Shown: positions 46,530 through 56,529 of the stretch, one piece after another
Numbering within the stretch: position 1 is the first letter of the stretch
How the letters are laid out: every line of letters begins with the position of its first letter
Assembly: GCF_001431645.1 (NCBI RefSeq)
Contig: NZ_LLXU01000035.1
Coordinates: forward strand, 38,119 to 102,118
DNA: 64,000 nucleotides
Direction of reading: 5' to 3'
DNA from: Stenotrophomonas panacihumi
Lineage (GTDB): Bacteria; Pseudomonadota; Gammaproteobacteria; Xanthomonadales; Xanthomonadaceae
Notes under the pieces: generated by a model
The model's input: only the letters and a program-made list of their open reading frames with translations
The model's database searches: none
Told to the model about the DNA's origin: nothing
Translations under genes and position numbers: made by a program

Positions 46530-48969
46530 GTTCAGATCCTCCGGCGCGATCGGCCGCCTGTTTGCTGGCCGATAGGATAGCAGCCGCGCGCAGGCGTTCC
46601 TCCGCGTCCCACCAGCGGGGTTGCCCGCGACGTTGTTCACGCACGGCCAGCCCGTCCCGGCCCAGCCAGACCCGTACCGCGCCGGCGCGCGCCGTTTCCA
46701 GCGTTTCCGCCCCTGCCCGCGCCCAGGCCCGCCGCACGCCGGGGCGCGGATGGCCGAAGCGGTTGTCGTGGCCGGCGGAGAACACCGCCAGGTGGGCATG
46801 GGTGGCGGCGATGAAACGCGCACTGGAGGACCCCGCACTGCCGTGATGCGGGACGATCACGACCTCGGCGCGCAGATCCGCCGGGGCCAGCCGCAGCAGC
46901 CGCTGCTCGATGACCTTGCCGATATCGCCGGTCAGCAGCGCGGCGCGATGGCCCGCCTCGATGCGCAGCACGCAGCTGGATTCGTTGCCCAGGTAAGGGA
47001 AGCCATCGGGCGGATGCAGGAAGCGGAAGGCCACTCCATCCCAGCGCCACTGGTGACCACGACGACACGGCGAAGCCGCTTCGACACCCGGCATTGCGGG
47101 CGGCGCGCGCACCTGCGCCACCGGCTTGTCGGCCATCACGGCCGCGACCCCACCGGCATGGTCGCTATCCCCATGGCTCACCACCAGCGCATCGAGCCGC
47201 CCGACCCCGAGCGCACGCAACGCCGGCAGCACGACGCGCTCCCCGGCATCGAACCCGTCGTCCACGCGCGGGCCGGCGTCGTACAACAGCGCGTGGTGGC
47301 GGGTGCGCACCAGCACCGCGAGCCCCTGCCCCACGTCGAGCACGGCCAGTTCGACCTCGCCTTCCCGCGGCCGCCGCGTATCCGGCCAGGCCAGCGCCAG
47401 CCACAGCAGCGTGGCCAGCGCCTTTCCGGGCATGCCACGAGGCAGCAGCCACCACGTCGCGCCCAGCAGCGCCAGCGCCACGGCCCATCGGCCGGCATCC
47501 GGCCATCCCGCCTGCGCGTACGGACTGCTGCCTGCCCAGGAGAACAGCCGCCAGCTGGCGGTGAAACAGGTTTCGGCCAGTCGCCACGCCCACGAGCCCG
47601 CTCCCGGCCATGCGGCTTCCAGCGCCAGCCCCAGCAAAGCCAGCGGCACGACGACGAGGCTCCACCACGGAATCGCCAGCAGGTTCACCAGCGGCCCCAC
47701 CCACGATGCCTGCGCGAACCACGCCACCGACACCGGCAACAGGCACAACGTGGCGACCCACTGCGCGCGCAGGAACGTCACCACGACCGGCACGCGCCGC
47801 TCGCCGGACGGCATCAGCGCGGACAGGCAGGCCACGCCCCCGAAGCTCAGCCAGAAACCCGGCAGGAGCAAAGAGAGAGGATCGACCAGCAGCACGCCCA
47901 TCATCGCCAGCCCGAGCGCCCGCAGTGCGGTCACCCGCCTGCGCGCCATCCGGGCCACGCATACCGCGGCGATCATCAGCACGGTGCGCAGCGTGGGCAG
48001 CGAGCCGCCCGCCACGGCCGCATAGGCTGCGGCGGCGCACAGCGCGGCGCACCCCATGGCGGGTGTCGCGGGCCAGCGCCGCGCCAAGGCGGGCCACACC
48101 CACCATGCGCCGCGAAGCATCCACGCGGCGGCCAGCGCCACGATGCCGACATGGAAGCCGGAGATCGCCACGAGGTGGGTCAGCCCAGTGGCGCGCAGCA
48201 TCTGCCAGTCGGCCGGTGCAAGGGCGCGCGTATCACCCAGCGCCAGCGCCTGCACGAAGCGTGCGCCCGGCCCCTGCACGGCGGTGGCGATGCGCCGGCT
48301 CATGCCATCACGCCAGGCGACCAACCCCCGCGCGTGGCCCAGCCGCATGGCGGCTTCGGGCTGCCGCACATGCCCCATGGCGACGACACCCGACGCGGCG
48401 GCATGCCGCTCCACGTCCGTGCCCCCGGGGTTGCGCAGGCCTCGCGGCGCCCGCAGGCGCACCCAAAGGCGCCAATGCTCGCCCGCCTGCAGGGCAATGC
48501 GCGGCCCGGGCGCGCGGGCATCGAAATCGTCATACCAGGCCAGCTGCAGCAGCTGCCCGCGCAGCACGGTCGGCGAGCCTGGCGCATCATCCACGCGCAA
48601 CAGGAAGCGCGTGCGACGTGCATCCATCACCGGCAGCGACACCACCTGGCCTTGCACCTCGACCTCCTGCGCTTCCCGCGCGACCGGCCATTGCGCGCGA
48701 AGCACCGACACCGCGTGGCCAGCCGTCCATGCCGCGCCGAAACCACCGAAGGCGAGCACGATCAACGCCACGCGAGCGCCCTGCCGCAGACGCCGCACAA
48801 GCGCCGCCGCGAAACAGATCACCGCCACCAGCCCGCACACCACGATGCCAAGCACAGGCCACGGCGTGCCGGACCAAGCCGCCAGGCTCGCCCCCGCCCA
48901 AAGCGCGACGATGGCGCCCGAAGGCAACGACACGGCACCGCGGTATCCGCGCCCATCGACGATCGACAT
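46420..48969 (-). CDS. comEC: DNA uptake channel ComEC/Rec2
   Basis: 849 residues from ATG 48969 (AGGGAGG upstream). An N-terminal OB-like domain, then the Competence membrane domain (LTHLVAISGFHVGIVALA) with about ten spans, then a metallo-beta-lactamase-like C-terminal domain (AVLDVGQGLAVLV, VVSHGDSDHAGG, LTGDIG, VVIVPHHGS). It carries single-stranded DNA across the inner membrane in natural transformation. The metal ligands look complete, as expected for the nuclease-type variant. Its last 110 bases overlap exbB. Confidence 0.94.
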   Translation of the reverse strand: MSIVDGRGYRGAVSLPSGAIVALWAGASLAAWSGTPWPVLGIVVCGLVAVICFAAALVRRLRQGARVALIVLAFGGFGAAWTAGHAVSVLRAQWPVAREAQEVEVQGQVVSLPVMDARRTRFLLRVDDAPGSPTVLRGQLLQLAWYDDFDARAPGPRIALQAGEHWRLWVRLRAPRGLRNPGGTDVERHAAASGVVAMGHVRQPEAAMRLGHARGLVAWRDGMSRRIATAVQGPGARFVQALALGDTRALAPADWQMLRATGLTHLVAISGFHVGIVALAAAWMLRGAWWVWPALARRWPATPAMGCAALCAAAAYAAVAGGSLPTLRTVLMIAAVCVARMARRRVTALRALGLAMMGVLLVDPLSLLLPGFWLSFGGVACLSALMPSGERRVPVVVTFLRAQWVATLCLLPVSVAWFAQASWVGPLVNLLAIPWWSLVVVPLALLGLALEAAWPGAGSWAWRLAETCFTASWRLFSWAGSSPYAQAGWPDAGRWAVALALLGATWWLLPRGMPGKALATLLWLALAWPDTRRPREGEVELAVLDVGQGLAVLVRTRHHALLYDAGPRVDDGFDAGERVVLPALRALGVGRLDALVVSHGDSDHAGGVAAVMADKPVAQVRAPPAMPGVEAASPCRRGHQWRWDGVAFRFLHPPDGFPYLGNESSCVLRIEAGHRAALLTGDIGKVIEQRLLRLAPADLRAEVVIVPHHGSAGSSSARFIAATHAHLAVFSAGHDNRFGHPRPGVRRAWARAGAETLETARAGAVRVWLGRDGLAVREQRRGQPRWWDAEERLRAAAILSASKQAADRAGGSERVGTGQGGRLAHGAPAAAGGAGAGNRARTPVDAAPQ

Positions 48970-49210
48970 CCGCGCCTCCCTGCGCCCCACTCCGAGGTGT
49001 GACGGCCGGCGCCACCGGCACCCGGGGGCCGACGGTACTGCGCCTCAGGGGGGCTGCGCGGAACAGGCCCGTCGCCCTCGCCGACGGCACCGGCACGTCA
49101 CGGGGAACAGGTTAGACAGACGCCCGGATGCCGGGCAGCGGGAAAGCACGCCATCGCGCATAGGCGATGGACGTGCCGGGATTCGGAAATCGGCTTGGCC
49201 GGCCGTGGGC

Positions 49211-49912
49211 TTACGCGGCAGTCGGCGCGGACAGCTGGCGCAGGCGGCCTTCGTGCAGTTCCAGCACGCGGTCGAGCTTGAACGCCAGCCCGCGGTCGTG
49301 CGTCACCAGGACCAGGCTGGTGCGGTGCTGGCGGTTGAGGTCGAGCATCAGCTCGAACACCGTCGCCGCGGTGCGGTCGTCGAGGTTGCCGGTCGGTTCG
49401 TCGCCCAGCACGCAGGCCGGGCGGTTGACCAGCGCACGCGCCACCGCGGCGCGCTGGCGCTCGCCACCGGACAGTTCTCCCGGCTTGTGCTCCAGGCGAT
49501 GGCCCAGGCCGACCGCCTCCAGCAGCTGCGAAGCGCGCGCGCGCGCCGGGGCCACGTCCTCGCCGGCCAGCAGCACCGGCATCATCACGTTTTCCAGCGC
49601 GGTGAATTCCGGCAGCAGGTGGTGGAACTGGTAGACGAAGCCGAGTGCGCGATTGCGCAGGCGGCCGCGCTCGCCATCGGAGAGTTCGGACATCGACTGC
49701 CCGGCCACGTGCACCTCGCCGGCGCTGGGCACGTCCAGGCCGCCGAGCAGGTGCAGCAGCGTGCTCTTGCCGGCGCCGGAAGCGCCGACGATGGCCACCG
49801 TCTCGCCCGGGGCGACCGACAGGTCCAGCCCGTCGAACACCGGCGTGCGCATGCGCCCCTCGGCGTAGGTCTTGCCCAGGCCGACGGCACGGATCACGGG
49901 GGTGGAGCTCAT
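49211..49912 (-). CDS. lolD: Lipoprotein-releasing ABC ATPase
   Basis: 233 residues from ATG 49912 (GAGG five bases upstream); an ATG at 49927 overlapping lolC is the alternative. [18 protein letters not shown] (Walker A), [16 protein letters not shown] (signature) and [11 protein letters not shown] (Walker B) are those of LolD. It powers release of outer-membrane lipoproteins to LolA together with LolC/E. Second gene of the lolC-lolD pair. Confidence 0.94.
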   Translation of the reverse strand: MSSTPVIRAVGLGKTYAEGRMRTPVFDGLDLSVAPGETVAIVGASGAGKSTLLHLLGGLDVPSAGEVHVAGQSMSELSDGERGRLRNRALGFVYQFHHLLPEFTALENVMMPVLLAGEDVAPARARASQLLEAVGLGHRLEHKPGELSGGERQRAAVARALVNRPACVLGDEPTGNLDDRTAATVFELMLDLNRQHRTSLVLVTHDRGLAFKLDRVLELHEGRLRQLSAPTAA

Positions 49913-49919
49913 CGCGGCC

Positions 49920-51161
49920 TCATTCATAGCGCAGCGCCTCCGCCGGCTGCGTGCGCGCCGCGCGCCAGGCCGGATACAGGGTCGCCAGGAAACTCATCAG
50001 CAGGGCGACGACGGTGATCGCCACCACGTCGGGGGTCTGCATGTCGGTGGGCAGGCCGGTGATGTAGTAGACATCCTCCGGGAGCAGCTTGATGTGGAAC
50101 AGCGTCTCGATCGCGCCGAGGATGCGCTCCAGGTTGAGCGTCAGCGTGATGCCGCCGACCACGCCCAGCACGGTGCCGATGATGCCGATCAACGAACCCT
50201 GCACCATGAAGACCTTCATCACCCCGCCCGGGGTCAGGCCCAGCGTGCGCAGGATCGCGATGTCGGCCTGCTTGTCGGTCACCAGCATCACCTGCGAGGA
50301 AACCAGGTTGAACGCGCCCATGGCGATGATCAGCGAGAGCAGGATGCCCATCACCGTCTTTTCCATGCGCAGGGAGTGGTAGAGGTTGGCGTTTTCCTGC
50401 GTCCAGTCGCTGACGCGGTGGTCGCCGGGGAGTTTCAGCGCCAGGTCGCTGGCCACTTCCCAGGCGCGGTCCATGTCGTAGAGCTTCAGCCGCACGCCGG
50501 TGACGCCGTCCATGCGCAGCACGCGCGCCATGTCTTCCATGTTGGCCACGGCCAGGCCGCGGTCGATCTCGTTGTAGCCGGCTTCGAAGATGCCGCTGAC
50601 GGTGAAGCGCTTGTAGCGCGGCGCCGCGCCGAACGGCGTGGCCTGCGGCTCGGCCAGCATCACCACGACCTTGTCGCCGACGTTCACGCCCAGCCACAAC
50701 GCCAGTTCCTGCCCGAGCAGGATGTTGTACGAGCCGGGGGTCAGGCTGTCGGTCGAGCCCTGCTTCATCTTCTGCGACAGCACCGAGACCTTGTCTTCCT
50801 GCGCCGGCACCACGCCGCGCACGATGGCCGGCTGGTTGCGGGTGCCGGTGATCAACGCCTGGCTTTCGATATAGGGCGCCGCGCCGGCCACGCGCGGATC
50901 GGCGCTGGCCACGCGCAGGGCGGTTTCCCAATCGCGCAGCGGCGCGCCGTCGGCGCTGACGGTGGCATGGGCGGCCATCTGCAGCAGGCGGTCGCGGATT
51001 TCCTTCTGGAAACCACTCATCACCGCCAGCGTGGTGATCAGCACGGTGACCCCGAGGGCGATGCCCAGGATCGACGCCATCGAGATGAAGGAGATGAAAC
51101 CGTTGCGGCGCTTGGCACGCAGGTAACGCAGACCGATGGCGACAGGAAGGGGTTTGAACAT
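49920..51161 (-). CDS. lolC: Lipoprotein-releasing permease LolC/LolE
   Basis: 413 residues with four membrane spans: one near residue 25-48 ([20 protein letters not shown]) and three in the C-terminal 150 residues, with a large periplasmic domain between. The opening [24 protein letters not shown] is the LolC/E signature. Only one permease gene is present, as in bacteria with a single LolF-type protein, so lolC is used loosely. Confidence 0.93.
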   Translation of the reverse strand: MFKPLPVAIGLRYLRAKRRNGFISFISMASILGIALGVTVLITTLAVMSGFQKEIRDRLLQMAAHATVSADGAPLRDWETALRVASADPRVAGAAPYIESQALITGTRNQPAIVRGVVPAQEDKVSVLSQKMKQGSTDSLTPGSYNILLGQELALWLGVNVGDKVVVMLAEPQATPFGAAPRYKRFTVSGIFEAGYNEIDRGLAVANMEDMARVLRMDGVTGVRLKLYDMDRAWEVASDLALKLPGDHRVSDWTQENANLYHSLRMEKTVMGILLSLIIAMGAFNLVSSQVMLVTDKQADIAILRTLGLTPGGVMKVFMVQGSLIGIIGTVLGVVGGITLTLNLERILGAIETLFHIKLLPEDVYYITGLPTDMQTPDVVAITVVALLMSFLATLYPAWRAARTQPAEALRYE

Positions 51162-51184
51162 GCGCTGCGACCGTTCAGGGGAGG

Positions 51185-51637
51185 CTATGGTGCCATTCCC
51201 GGGCGTGAGGACGAAACCACACGGCCGCGAGCGGCCAGTCGCAGTTCACGTCGTTGCGCTGGCGGCAGGGTGTCGGGCCAGAACAGCACGCCTTGGCGGC
51301 CACGCGGCCCGCGCCGCCACGACACCCGCACCAGCGGGCCGGTCCATTCGATGCGAAGGTCGGCCACGGGCCGGCCGTCCACGTGGGCCGGCGCCCTGCC
51401 CCACGGCAACAGGAAGCGATGCGGGGGCCGCCGCGACATCACGCGCGCCTCGCGCAGCGCGAGCCCGCAGGCTATGGTTCCGATGGCCAGTTGGCCCCAC
51501 CCCGGCATCGCCGACAGGTACAGGGAAAACCACAGGCACGGCACCAGCCCGGCCAGTGCCCGTCGCGCCCAGCGCGAGGGCCGCCACTCAAGCCTGCAGG
51601 GTGCGGATACGCTCGATGAGGGCCGCTTGCGACGCAT
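51185..51637 (-). CDS. YgfX/CptA-like membrane protein
   Basis: About 150 residues from an ATG at 51637 that overlaps sdhE by 50 bases. [18 protein letters not shown] is the typical opening; two close membrane segments follow ([18 protein letters not shown] and [15 protein letters not shown]), then a small beta domain. YgfX is the usual partner of SdhE (YgfY); it has been called a toxin of the cell-shape type, but a role in SDH assembly is also possible. The start is uncertain because no good ribosome site is seen. Confidence 0.7.
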   Translation of the reverse strand: MRRKRPSSSVSAPCRLEWRPSRWARRALAGLVPCLWFSLYLSAMPGWGQLAIGTIACGLALREARVMSRRPPHRFLLPWGRAPAHVDGRPVADLRIEWTGPLVRVSWRRGPRGRQGVLFWPDTLPPAQRRELRLAARGRVVSSSRPGMAP

Positions 51638-51836
51638 CCGGGCACACCTCGTAGCCCATGAACCAGCGCCACAACTTATCGTCCTCGCGCTCGAGCAGCA
51701 GCCGGAAAACGGCACGCTCGGCTTCCGGCGCCTCGGCCCAGCGGCGGTCGAGGTAGCGGTCGAACAGGCGGTCCAGCTCGCGCATGCCGCGGCGGCAGCG
51801 CCAGCGCAGCTTCTTCAGTTCGGTGGCTTCATCCAT
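51588..51836 (-). CDS. sdhE: FAD assembly factor SdhE
   Basis: 82 residues from ATG 51836. [20 protein letters not shown] contains the RGMxE motif that contacts SdhA, and [11 protein letters not shown] is the second family block. It promotes covalent attachment of FAD to succinate dehydrogenase. It lies just after sdhB and before YgfX, a common arrangement. Confidence 0.93.
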   Translation of the reverse strand: MDEATELKKLRWRCRRGMRELDRLFDRYLDRRWAEAPEAERAVFRLLLEREDDKLWRWFMGYEVCPDASQAALIERIRTLQA

Positions 51837-51880
51837 CACGCAGGGCTTCCTCGCGAGGGCGCGCGGCGCCCGAAACGAAC

Positions 51881-51933
51881 GCGGCACCAGGCCGAAAGGC
51901 CGGTGCCGCGCAAGGCCACCGCGAACGGTGGCC
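51881..51933 (-). other. Two tandem hairpins between sdhB and sdhE
   Basis: GCGGCACCAGGCC-GAAA-GGCCGGTGCCGC (51881-51909, one mismatch) and GGCCACC-GCGAAC-GGTGGCC (51914-51933). No T run follows, so they more likely stabilise the sdh mRNA end or slow transcription than terminate it fully. Confidence 0.5.
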
Positions 51934-51950
51934 GGTCAACCGCCGGGCGC

Positions 51951-52733
51951 TCAGGCGCGGCGGGCCATCATCAGCTTCTTGATCTCGGCGATCGCCAGCG
52001 CGGGGTTCAAACCCTTCGGGCAGGTGCGCGCGCAGTTCATGATGGTGTGGCAGCGGTAGAGCTTGAACGGGTCTTCCAGGTCGTCCAGGCGCGCACCGGT
52101 GTCCTCGTCGCGCGAGTCGATGATCCAGCGATAGGCCTGCAGCAGGATCGCCGGGCCCAGGTAACGCTCGCCGTTCCACCAGTAGCTCGGGCAGCTGGTC
52201 GAGCAGCAGGCGCACAGGATGCACTCGTACAGGCCGTCGAGCTTCTTGCGGTCTTCCGGCGACTGCAGGCGCTCGCGGTCCGGCGGCGGCGGGGTCTGGG
52301 TGCGGATCCACGGCTTGATCGAGGCGTACTGCGCGTAGAAGTGCGTCAGGTCCGGCACCAGGTCCTTGACCACGCTCATGTGCGGCAGCGGGTAGATCGG
52401 CACTTCGGCCTTGCCGCACGCGCTGATCGCCTTGGTGCAGGCCAGCGTGTTGGTGCCGTCGATGTTCATCGCGCACGAGCCGCAGATGCCTTCGCGGCAC
52501 GAACGGCGGAACGTGAGCGTCGGGTCGATCTCGTTCTTGATCTTGATCAGCGCGTCGAGAACCATCGGGCCGCACTTGTCGAGATCGATCTCGTAGGTGT
52601 CGGTCCGCGGGTTGGCGCCGTCATCGGGGTTCCAGCGATAGATCTTGAACGTGCGCACATTCTTGGCGCCCGTGGCCGGGAAATGCTTTCCCTTGCCGAT
52701 CTTGGAATTCTTGGGGAGGGTGAACTCTGCCAT
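51951..52733 (-). CDS. sdhB: Succinate dehydrogenase iron-sulphur subunit
   Basis: 260 residues. [11 protein letters not shown] with the later LAC forms the [2Fe-2S] site; [12 protein letters not shown] and [14 protein letters not shown] bind the [4Fe-4S] and [3Fe-4S] clusters. Electrons pass from SdhA to the quinone at SdhCD. Last gene of sdhCDAB. Confidence 0.97.
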   Translation of the reverse strand: MAEFTLPKNSKIGKGKHFPATGAKNVRTFKIYRWNPDDGANPRTDTYEIDLDKCGPMVLDALIKIKNEIDPTLTFRRSCREGICGSCAMNIDGTNTLACTKAISACGKAEVPIYPLPHMSVVKDLVPDLTHFYAQYASIKPWIRTQTPPPPDRERLQSPEDRKKLDGLYECILCACCSTSCPSYWWNGERYLGPAILLQAYRWIIDSRDEDTGARLDDLEDPFKLYRCHTIMNCARTCPKGLNPALAIAEIKKLMMARRA

Positions 52734-52822
52734 GGCTTTGAATCCGGGATAGGGGATTGGGGACCGGGCTCGCGCCGGCCGCCTGTCAGGCGGCGGGCAG
52801 CGCGGGCCCCATCCCGGCTAGG
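52734..52822. other. sdhA-sdhB spacer with genome-repeat-like words
   Basis: 89 bases with GGGATAGGGGATTGGGG-type words and an inverted GCCGCC..GGCGGC element, similar to the degenerate short repeats common in Xanthomonadaceae spacers. Confidence 0.35.
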
Positions 52823-54613
52823 TCAGTAGACGCGCGGCTTCGGCGGCACCACGTCCACGTCCTGGGAGAGCGTGTACATGTGCACCGGGCGGAAGTCGAA
52901 GCTGCACTTGCCCTTCTCGTCGACCGAGACCAGCGTGTGCTTCTGCCAGTTGACGTCGTCGCGGTCCGGATAGTCCTCGTGCGCGTGGGCGCCGCGGCTT
53001 TCCTTGCGCTGTTCGGCCGAGTTGATCGTGGCCACGGCGTTGAGCAGCAGGTTGTACAGCTCGTAGGTCTCGATCAGGTCCGAGTTCCACACCAGCGAGC
53101 GGTCCGACACCTTGACGTCCTCGAACATGGCGAAGATCTCGTCCATCTTCCGGCAGCCTTCCTCCAGCGTCTTGCTGGTGCGGAACACCGCAGCGTCGGC
53201 CTGCATGGTGCGCTGCATCTTGTCGCGGATCACCGAGGTCGGCGTGGAGCCGTTGGCGTTGCGCAGCTTGTCCAGCAGCGCCAGCGCCTTGTCGCAGGCA
53301 TCGGCCGGCAGCGGCTTGTGCGGCTGGTTGGTCTTGATCGTCTCGGCGCAGCGGTTGGCCACCGAACGGCCGAACACCACCAGGTCGAGCAGCGAGTTGG
53401 AGCCCAGGCGGTTGGCGCCGTGCACCGACACGCAGGCCGCTTCGCCGATGGCGTACAGGCCCGGCACCACTTCGTCCGGGTTGTCGCCAACCTTGCGCAC
53501 CACTTCGCCGTGGTAGTTGGTCGGGATGCCGCCCATGTTGTAGTGCACCGTCGGGATGACCGGGATCGGCTCCTTGGTCACGTCCACGCCGGCGAAGATG
53601 TGGGCGCTCTCGGCGATGCCCGGCAGCTTCTCGTTGATCACTTCCGGGCCCAGGTGGGTCAGGTCGAGCAGGATGTGGTCCTTGTGCTCGCCGACGCCGC
53701 GGCCTTCGCGGATCTCGATGGTCATCGAACGGCTGACCACGTCGCGCGAGGCCAGGTCCTTGTAGTGCGGGGCGTAGCGCTCCATGAAGCGCTCGCCGTT
53801 GCTGTTGCGCAGGATGCCGCCTTCGCCGCGCACGCCCTCGGTGATCAGGCAGCCCGCGCCGTAGATGCCGGTCGGGTGGAACTGCACGAACTCCATGTCC
53901 TGCATCGGCAGGCCGGCGCGCATCACCATGCCGCCGCCGTCACCGGTACAGGTGTGGGCGGAGGTGGCGCTGAAGTACGAACGACCGTAGCCGCCGGTGG
54001 CCAGCACCACGCCGTGGGCGCGGAACAGGTGCAGCGAGCCTTCGGCCATGTCCAGGGCGAGCACGCCGCGGCACACGCCCTCTTCGTCGAAGATCAGGTC
54101 GAGCGCGAAGTACTCGATCATGAAGCGCGCGTTGTTGGCCAGCGACTGCTGGTACAGCGTGTGCAGCATGGCGTGGCCGGTACGGTCGGCCGCGGCGCAG
54201 GTGCGCTGCGCCGGCGGGCCTTCGCCGAACTTGGTGGTCATGCCGCCGAACGGGCGCTGGTAGATCTTGCCTTCCTCGGTACGCGAGAACGGCACGCCGT
54301 AGTGTTCCAGCTCGATGATGGCCGGAATTGCCTCGCGGCACATGTATTCGATGGCGTCCTGGTCACCCAGCCAGTCCGACCCCTTGATGGTGTCGTAGAA
54401 GTGGTAGCGCCAGTCGTCCTCGCCCATGTTGCCGAGCGCGGCGGAGATGCCGCCCTGCGCGGCGACGGTGTGCGAGCGGGTCGGGAAGACCTTGGTCAGG
54501 CAGACGGTCTGCAGGCCCTTCTGGGCCAGGCCGAAGGTCGCGCGCAGGCCGGCGCCACCGGCGCCGACGACGACCATGTCGTACTTGTGTTCGGTGATCT
54601 TGTAGGCGGACAT
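52823..54613 (-). CDS. sdhA: Succinate dehydrogenase flavoprotein subunit
   Basis: 596 residues. [15 protein letters not shown] is the FAD-binding start; [10 protein letters not shown] holds the His (His48) that takes FAD covalently; [21 protein letters not shown] and [18 protein letters not shown] are substrate and FAD contacts. It oxidises succinate to fumarate in the TCA cycle and respiratory complex II. Flavin attachment is likely helped by the SdhE and SDHF4-type proteins encoded at each end of the operon. Confidence 0.98.
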   Translation of the reverse strand: MSAYKITEHKYDMVVVGAGGAGLRATFGLAQKGLQTVCLTKVFPTRSHTVAAQGGISAALGNMGEDDWRYHFYDTIKGSDWLGDQDAIEYMCREAIPAIIELEHYGVPFSRTEEGKIYQRPFGGMTTKFGEGPPAQRTCAAADRTGHAMLHTLYQQSLANNARFMIEYFALDLIFDEEGVCRGVLALDMAEGSLHLFRAHGVVLATGGYGRSYFSATSAHTCTGDGGGMVMRAGLPMQDMEFVQFHPTGIYGAGCLITEGVRGEGGILRNSNGERFMERYAPHYKDLASRDVVSRSMTIEIREGRGVGEHKDHILLDLTHLGPEVINEKLPGIAESAHIFAGVDVTKEPIPVIPTVHYNMGGIPTNYHGEVVRKVGDNPDEVVPGLYAIGEAACVSVHGANRLGSNSLLDLVVFGRSVANRCAETIKTNQPHKPLPADACDKALALLDKLRNANGSTPTSVIRDKMQRTMQADAAVFRTSKTLEEGCRKMDEIFAMFEDVKVSDRSLVWNSDLIETYELYNLLLNAVATINSAEQRKESRGAHAHEDYPDRDDVNWQKHTLVSVDEKGKCSFDFRPVHMYTLSQDVDVVPPKPRVY

Positions 54614-54619
54614 CGGTGA

Positions 54620-55003
54620 TCAGTTCCCCAGCGCGATGCGAGCGACCGCGAAAACACTGACGATTGCACCCAGGACGGCGATGAATTTCACCGAGACCTG
54701 CAGCGCCAGGGCCAGAAGCGAGTTGTGGATGTAGTCTTCGAGGATGACCTGCAGGCCGATCTGGGCATGCCAGAACATCGCCACCAGGAAGCCGACCAGC
54801 AGCACGGCGTTCCAGGGCTTGGCGATCGCCGCGGTGGCCGCCACATAGTCGGCGCCCAGCAGGCTCAGCACGAACAGCACGAACCAGATGCCCAGCGCGA
54901 CCAGCGCGGTGGCGGTCAGGCGCTGCAGGACGAAATGCTCGGTGCCAGTCTTGGCGGCGCCCAGGCCGCGGACGTTCTTGAGCGGGGTGCGGAAACGGTT
55001 CAT
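54620..55003 (-). CDS. sdhD: Succinate dehydrogenase membrane anchor
   Basis: 127 residues from ATG 55003, overlapping the sdhC stop. Three membrane spans; HFVLQRLTATALVALGIW and HAQIGLQVILEDYIH contain the haem-side His and the conserved DYIH near the quinone site. Partner of SdhC. Confidence 0.92.
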   Translation of the reverse strand: MNRFRTPLKNVRGLGAAKTGTEHFVLQRLTATALVALGIWFVLFVLSLLGADYVAATAAIAKPWNAVLLVGFLVAMFWHAQIGLQVILEDYIHNSLLALALQVSVKFIAVLGAIVSVFAVARIALGN

Positions 55004-55395
55004 GCGACACCTCCACAGCACAGCACGTAGGCCCAGATCAGCGCGGTGATCACCAGGCTGCCCACGACCGAGAGCCAGCTGCTGCGCACGAAGGCGGGAA
55101 TCGAGAAGCCGTGGCCGAAGTCCTGCACGATGTGGCGGATGCCGTTGCACAGGTGGTAGGCGAAGCACCACGACCAGCCGAACAGGAAGAGCTGGCCGTA
55201 CCAGGCGCCGGCGAGCTGGCGGAAGCAGTTCCAGTGCTGCGGGCCCATCATCAGCGCCAGCAACGCGGCGGCGATGATCAGGGCGCCAAGGGACAGGACG
55301 ATGCCGGTGGCTCGATGCAGGATCGAGGTGGCCATCTGGATCTGCCACTTGTACACATCCAGGTGCGGTGACAGGGGACGTTCTGGGGTCGCCAT
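55000..55395 (-). CDS. sdhC: Succinate dehydrogenase cytochrome b556 subunit
   Basis: 131 residues. RPLSPHLDVYKWQIQMATSI then LHRATGIVLSLG is the SdhC signature with Ser and Arg of the quinone site; YHLCNGIRHIVQDFG holds the haem His. Three membrane spans. First gene of the sdhCDAB operon. Confidence 0.95.
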   Translation of the reverse strand: MATPERPLSPHLDVYKWQIQMATSILHRATGIVLSLGALIIAAALLALMMGPQHWNCFRQLAGAWYGQLFLFGWSWCFAYHLCNGIRHIVQDFGHGFSIPAFVRSSWLSVVGSLVITALIWAYVLCCGGVA

Positions 55396-55449
55396 TCGCT
55401 GACTATTACTCGGCTGGGCGGCACGGCGGCCGCGTTGGCTGCACGCTGC

Positions 55450-55617
55450 TCAAAAATCGATGCAGCGACCGTTTTTCTCCCAATCGCCATAGCGCACCGG
55501 ATCCAGTCCGCCGCGCCCACCGATCTCCGCCGGCACGGTTTCCTGCGCAGATGGCTCTGCCGGAAGCGCCGCGTCTTCGGGTTCGGATTCGGGATGGGGG
55601 GTTGTTTGGCCTATCAT
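55450..55617 (-). CDS. DUF1674/SDHF4-type succinate dehydrogenase assembly factor
   Basis: 55 residues from ATG 55617 (MIGQTTPHPESEPED). EIGGRGGLDPVRYGDWEKNG and RCIDF is the near-invariant C-terminal block of SDHF4 (yeast Sdh8), which binds flavinated SdhA before it joins SdhB. The N-terminal part is acidic and disordered. It lies 55 bases upstream of sdhC on the same strand, so it probably leads the sdh operon. Confidence 0.88.
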   Translation of the reverse strand: MIGQTTPHPESEPEDAALPAEPSAQETVPAEIGGRGGLDPVRYGDWEKNGRCIDF

Positions 55618-55656
55618 TGTGGGTCTCGCAACGCACAAATTTTATGCCTCGCCCCC

Positions 55657-56511
55657 GTGCATGACAACCTTCACATTTCGCAAACTGCTTTTGCCGCGCT
55701 GCCCGGGCACGCGGTAATCGCGCTGGAAGGCCTTGATTCGGTCGCTTTCGCGCAGGCCCAGTTCGCCAACGACCTGGCCGCCCTGCCCGTCGGACAGTGG
55801 CAGTGGAGCGCATGGCTGAGCGCCAAGGGACGGGTCATCGCGATCTTCATGCTGTGCCGCCCGGCCGCCGAAACGCTGTGGCTGGTGCTGGCCGATGGCC
55901 GCGCCGACGCACTGGCCACGCAGCTGCAACGCTTTGTTTTCCGTCGCAAGGTCAAGGTCGCCGTGCGTGACGACCTGCATGCCGGCGGCCGCTTCGAAGC
56001 CCCGGCACGGGCGCACGGCAACGTGCTCGACATCGACGGCGATGCGAATGACTTCGATCTAGGGACGACAGCGCTGCCACGCACGCTGCGGCTGTCGCCT
56101 CATCCTTTCGTCGAAGACGCCGGTTTCCAGGCGCAGTGGCGGCAGGCCGACCTGCGCCTGGGCCTGCCGCGCCTGGATGACAGCGCCGTCGAGCAGTGGA
56201 CGCCGCAGCAGATCGGCCTGGACCGGCTCGCCGCCTACAGCGTCAAGAAGGGCTGCTACCCCGGCCAGGAAATCGTGGCCCGCACCCATTTCCTCGGCAA
56301 GGCCAAGCGCGTGGCGCAGCTGGTCGAAGTGCCCGACGGTACGCAACCGGGCGCGGAGCTGCGCCATGGCGAACAGACCGCCGGCAGCGTGGCCAGCGTC
56401 GGCGGCACGCTGGCGCTGGCGGTATTGCCGATCGAAAGCGAAGGGCTGGCCCTGCAACTCGGCGACGTGCCGGTGCAACGCCAGCCCCTGCTGGAAGGCC
56501 TGGCCCGCTGA
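55657..56511 (+). CDS. ygfZ: Folate-binding iron-sulphur repair protein YgfZ
   Basis: 284 residues from a GTG at 55657. The fold is that of GcvT; KKGCYPGQEIVARTHFLGK contains the YgfZ motif K-G-C-Y-x-G-Q-E with its functional Cys. It supports assembly or repair of some Fe-S enzymes in a folate-dependent way. It is divergent from the SDHF4-sdhCDAB operon, whose product is an Fe-S enzyme. The start is uncertain because no clear ribosome site precedes the GTG; the longer reading overlaps the SDHF4 gene. Confidence 0.9.
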   Translation: MHDNLHISQTAFAALPGHAVIALEGLDSVAFAQAQFANDLAALPVGQWQWSAWLSAKGRVIAIFMLCRPAAETLWLVLADGRADALATQLQRFVFRRKVKVAVRDDLHAGGRFEAPARAHGNVLDIDGDANDFDLGTTALPRTLRLSPHPFVEDAGFQAQWRQADLRLGLPRLDDSAVEQWTPQQIGLDRLAAYSVKKGCYPGQEIVARTHFLGKAKRVAQLVEVPDGTQPGAELRHGEQTAGSVASVGGTLALAVLPIESEGLALQLGDVPVQRQPLLEGLAR

Positions 56512-56529
56512 GCGGGCCGGCCTGACGCC

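Noticed and set aside
49872..52829. A 985-codon open frame on the plus strand.
   Set aside because: Antisense to lolC, sdhE and sdhB; a long frame arises from codon bias on the opposite strand.
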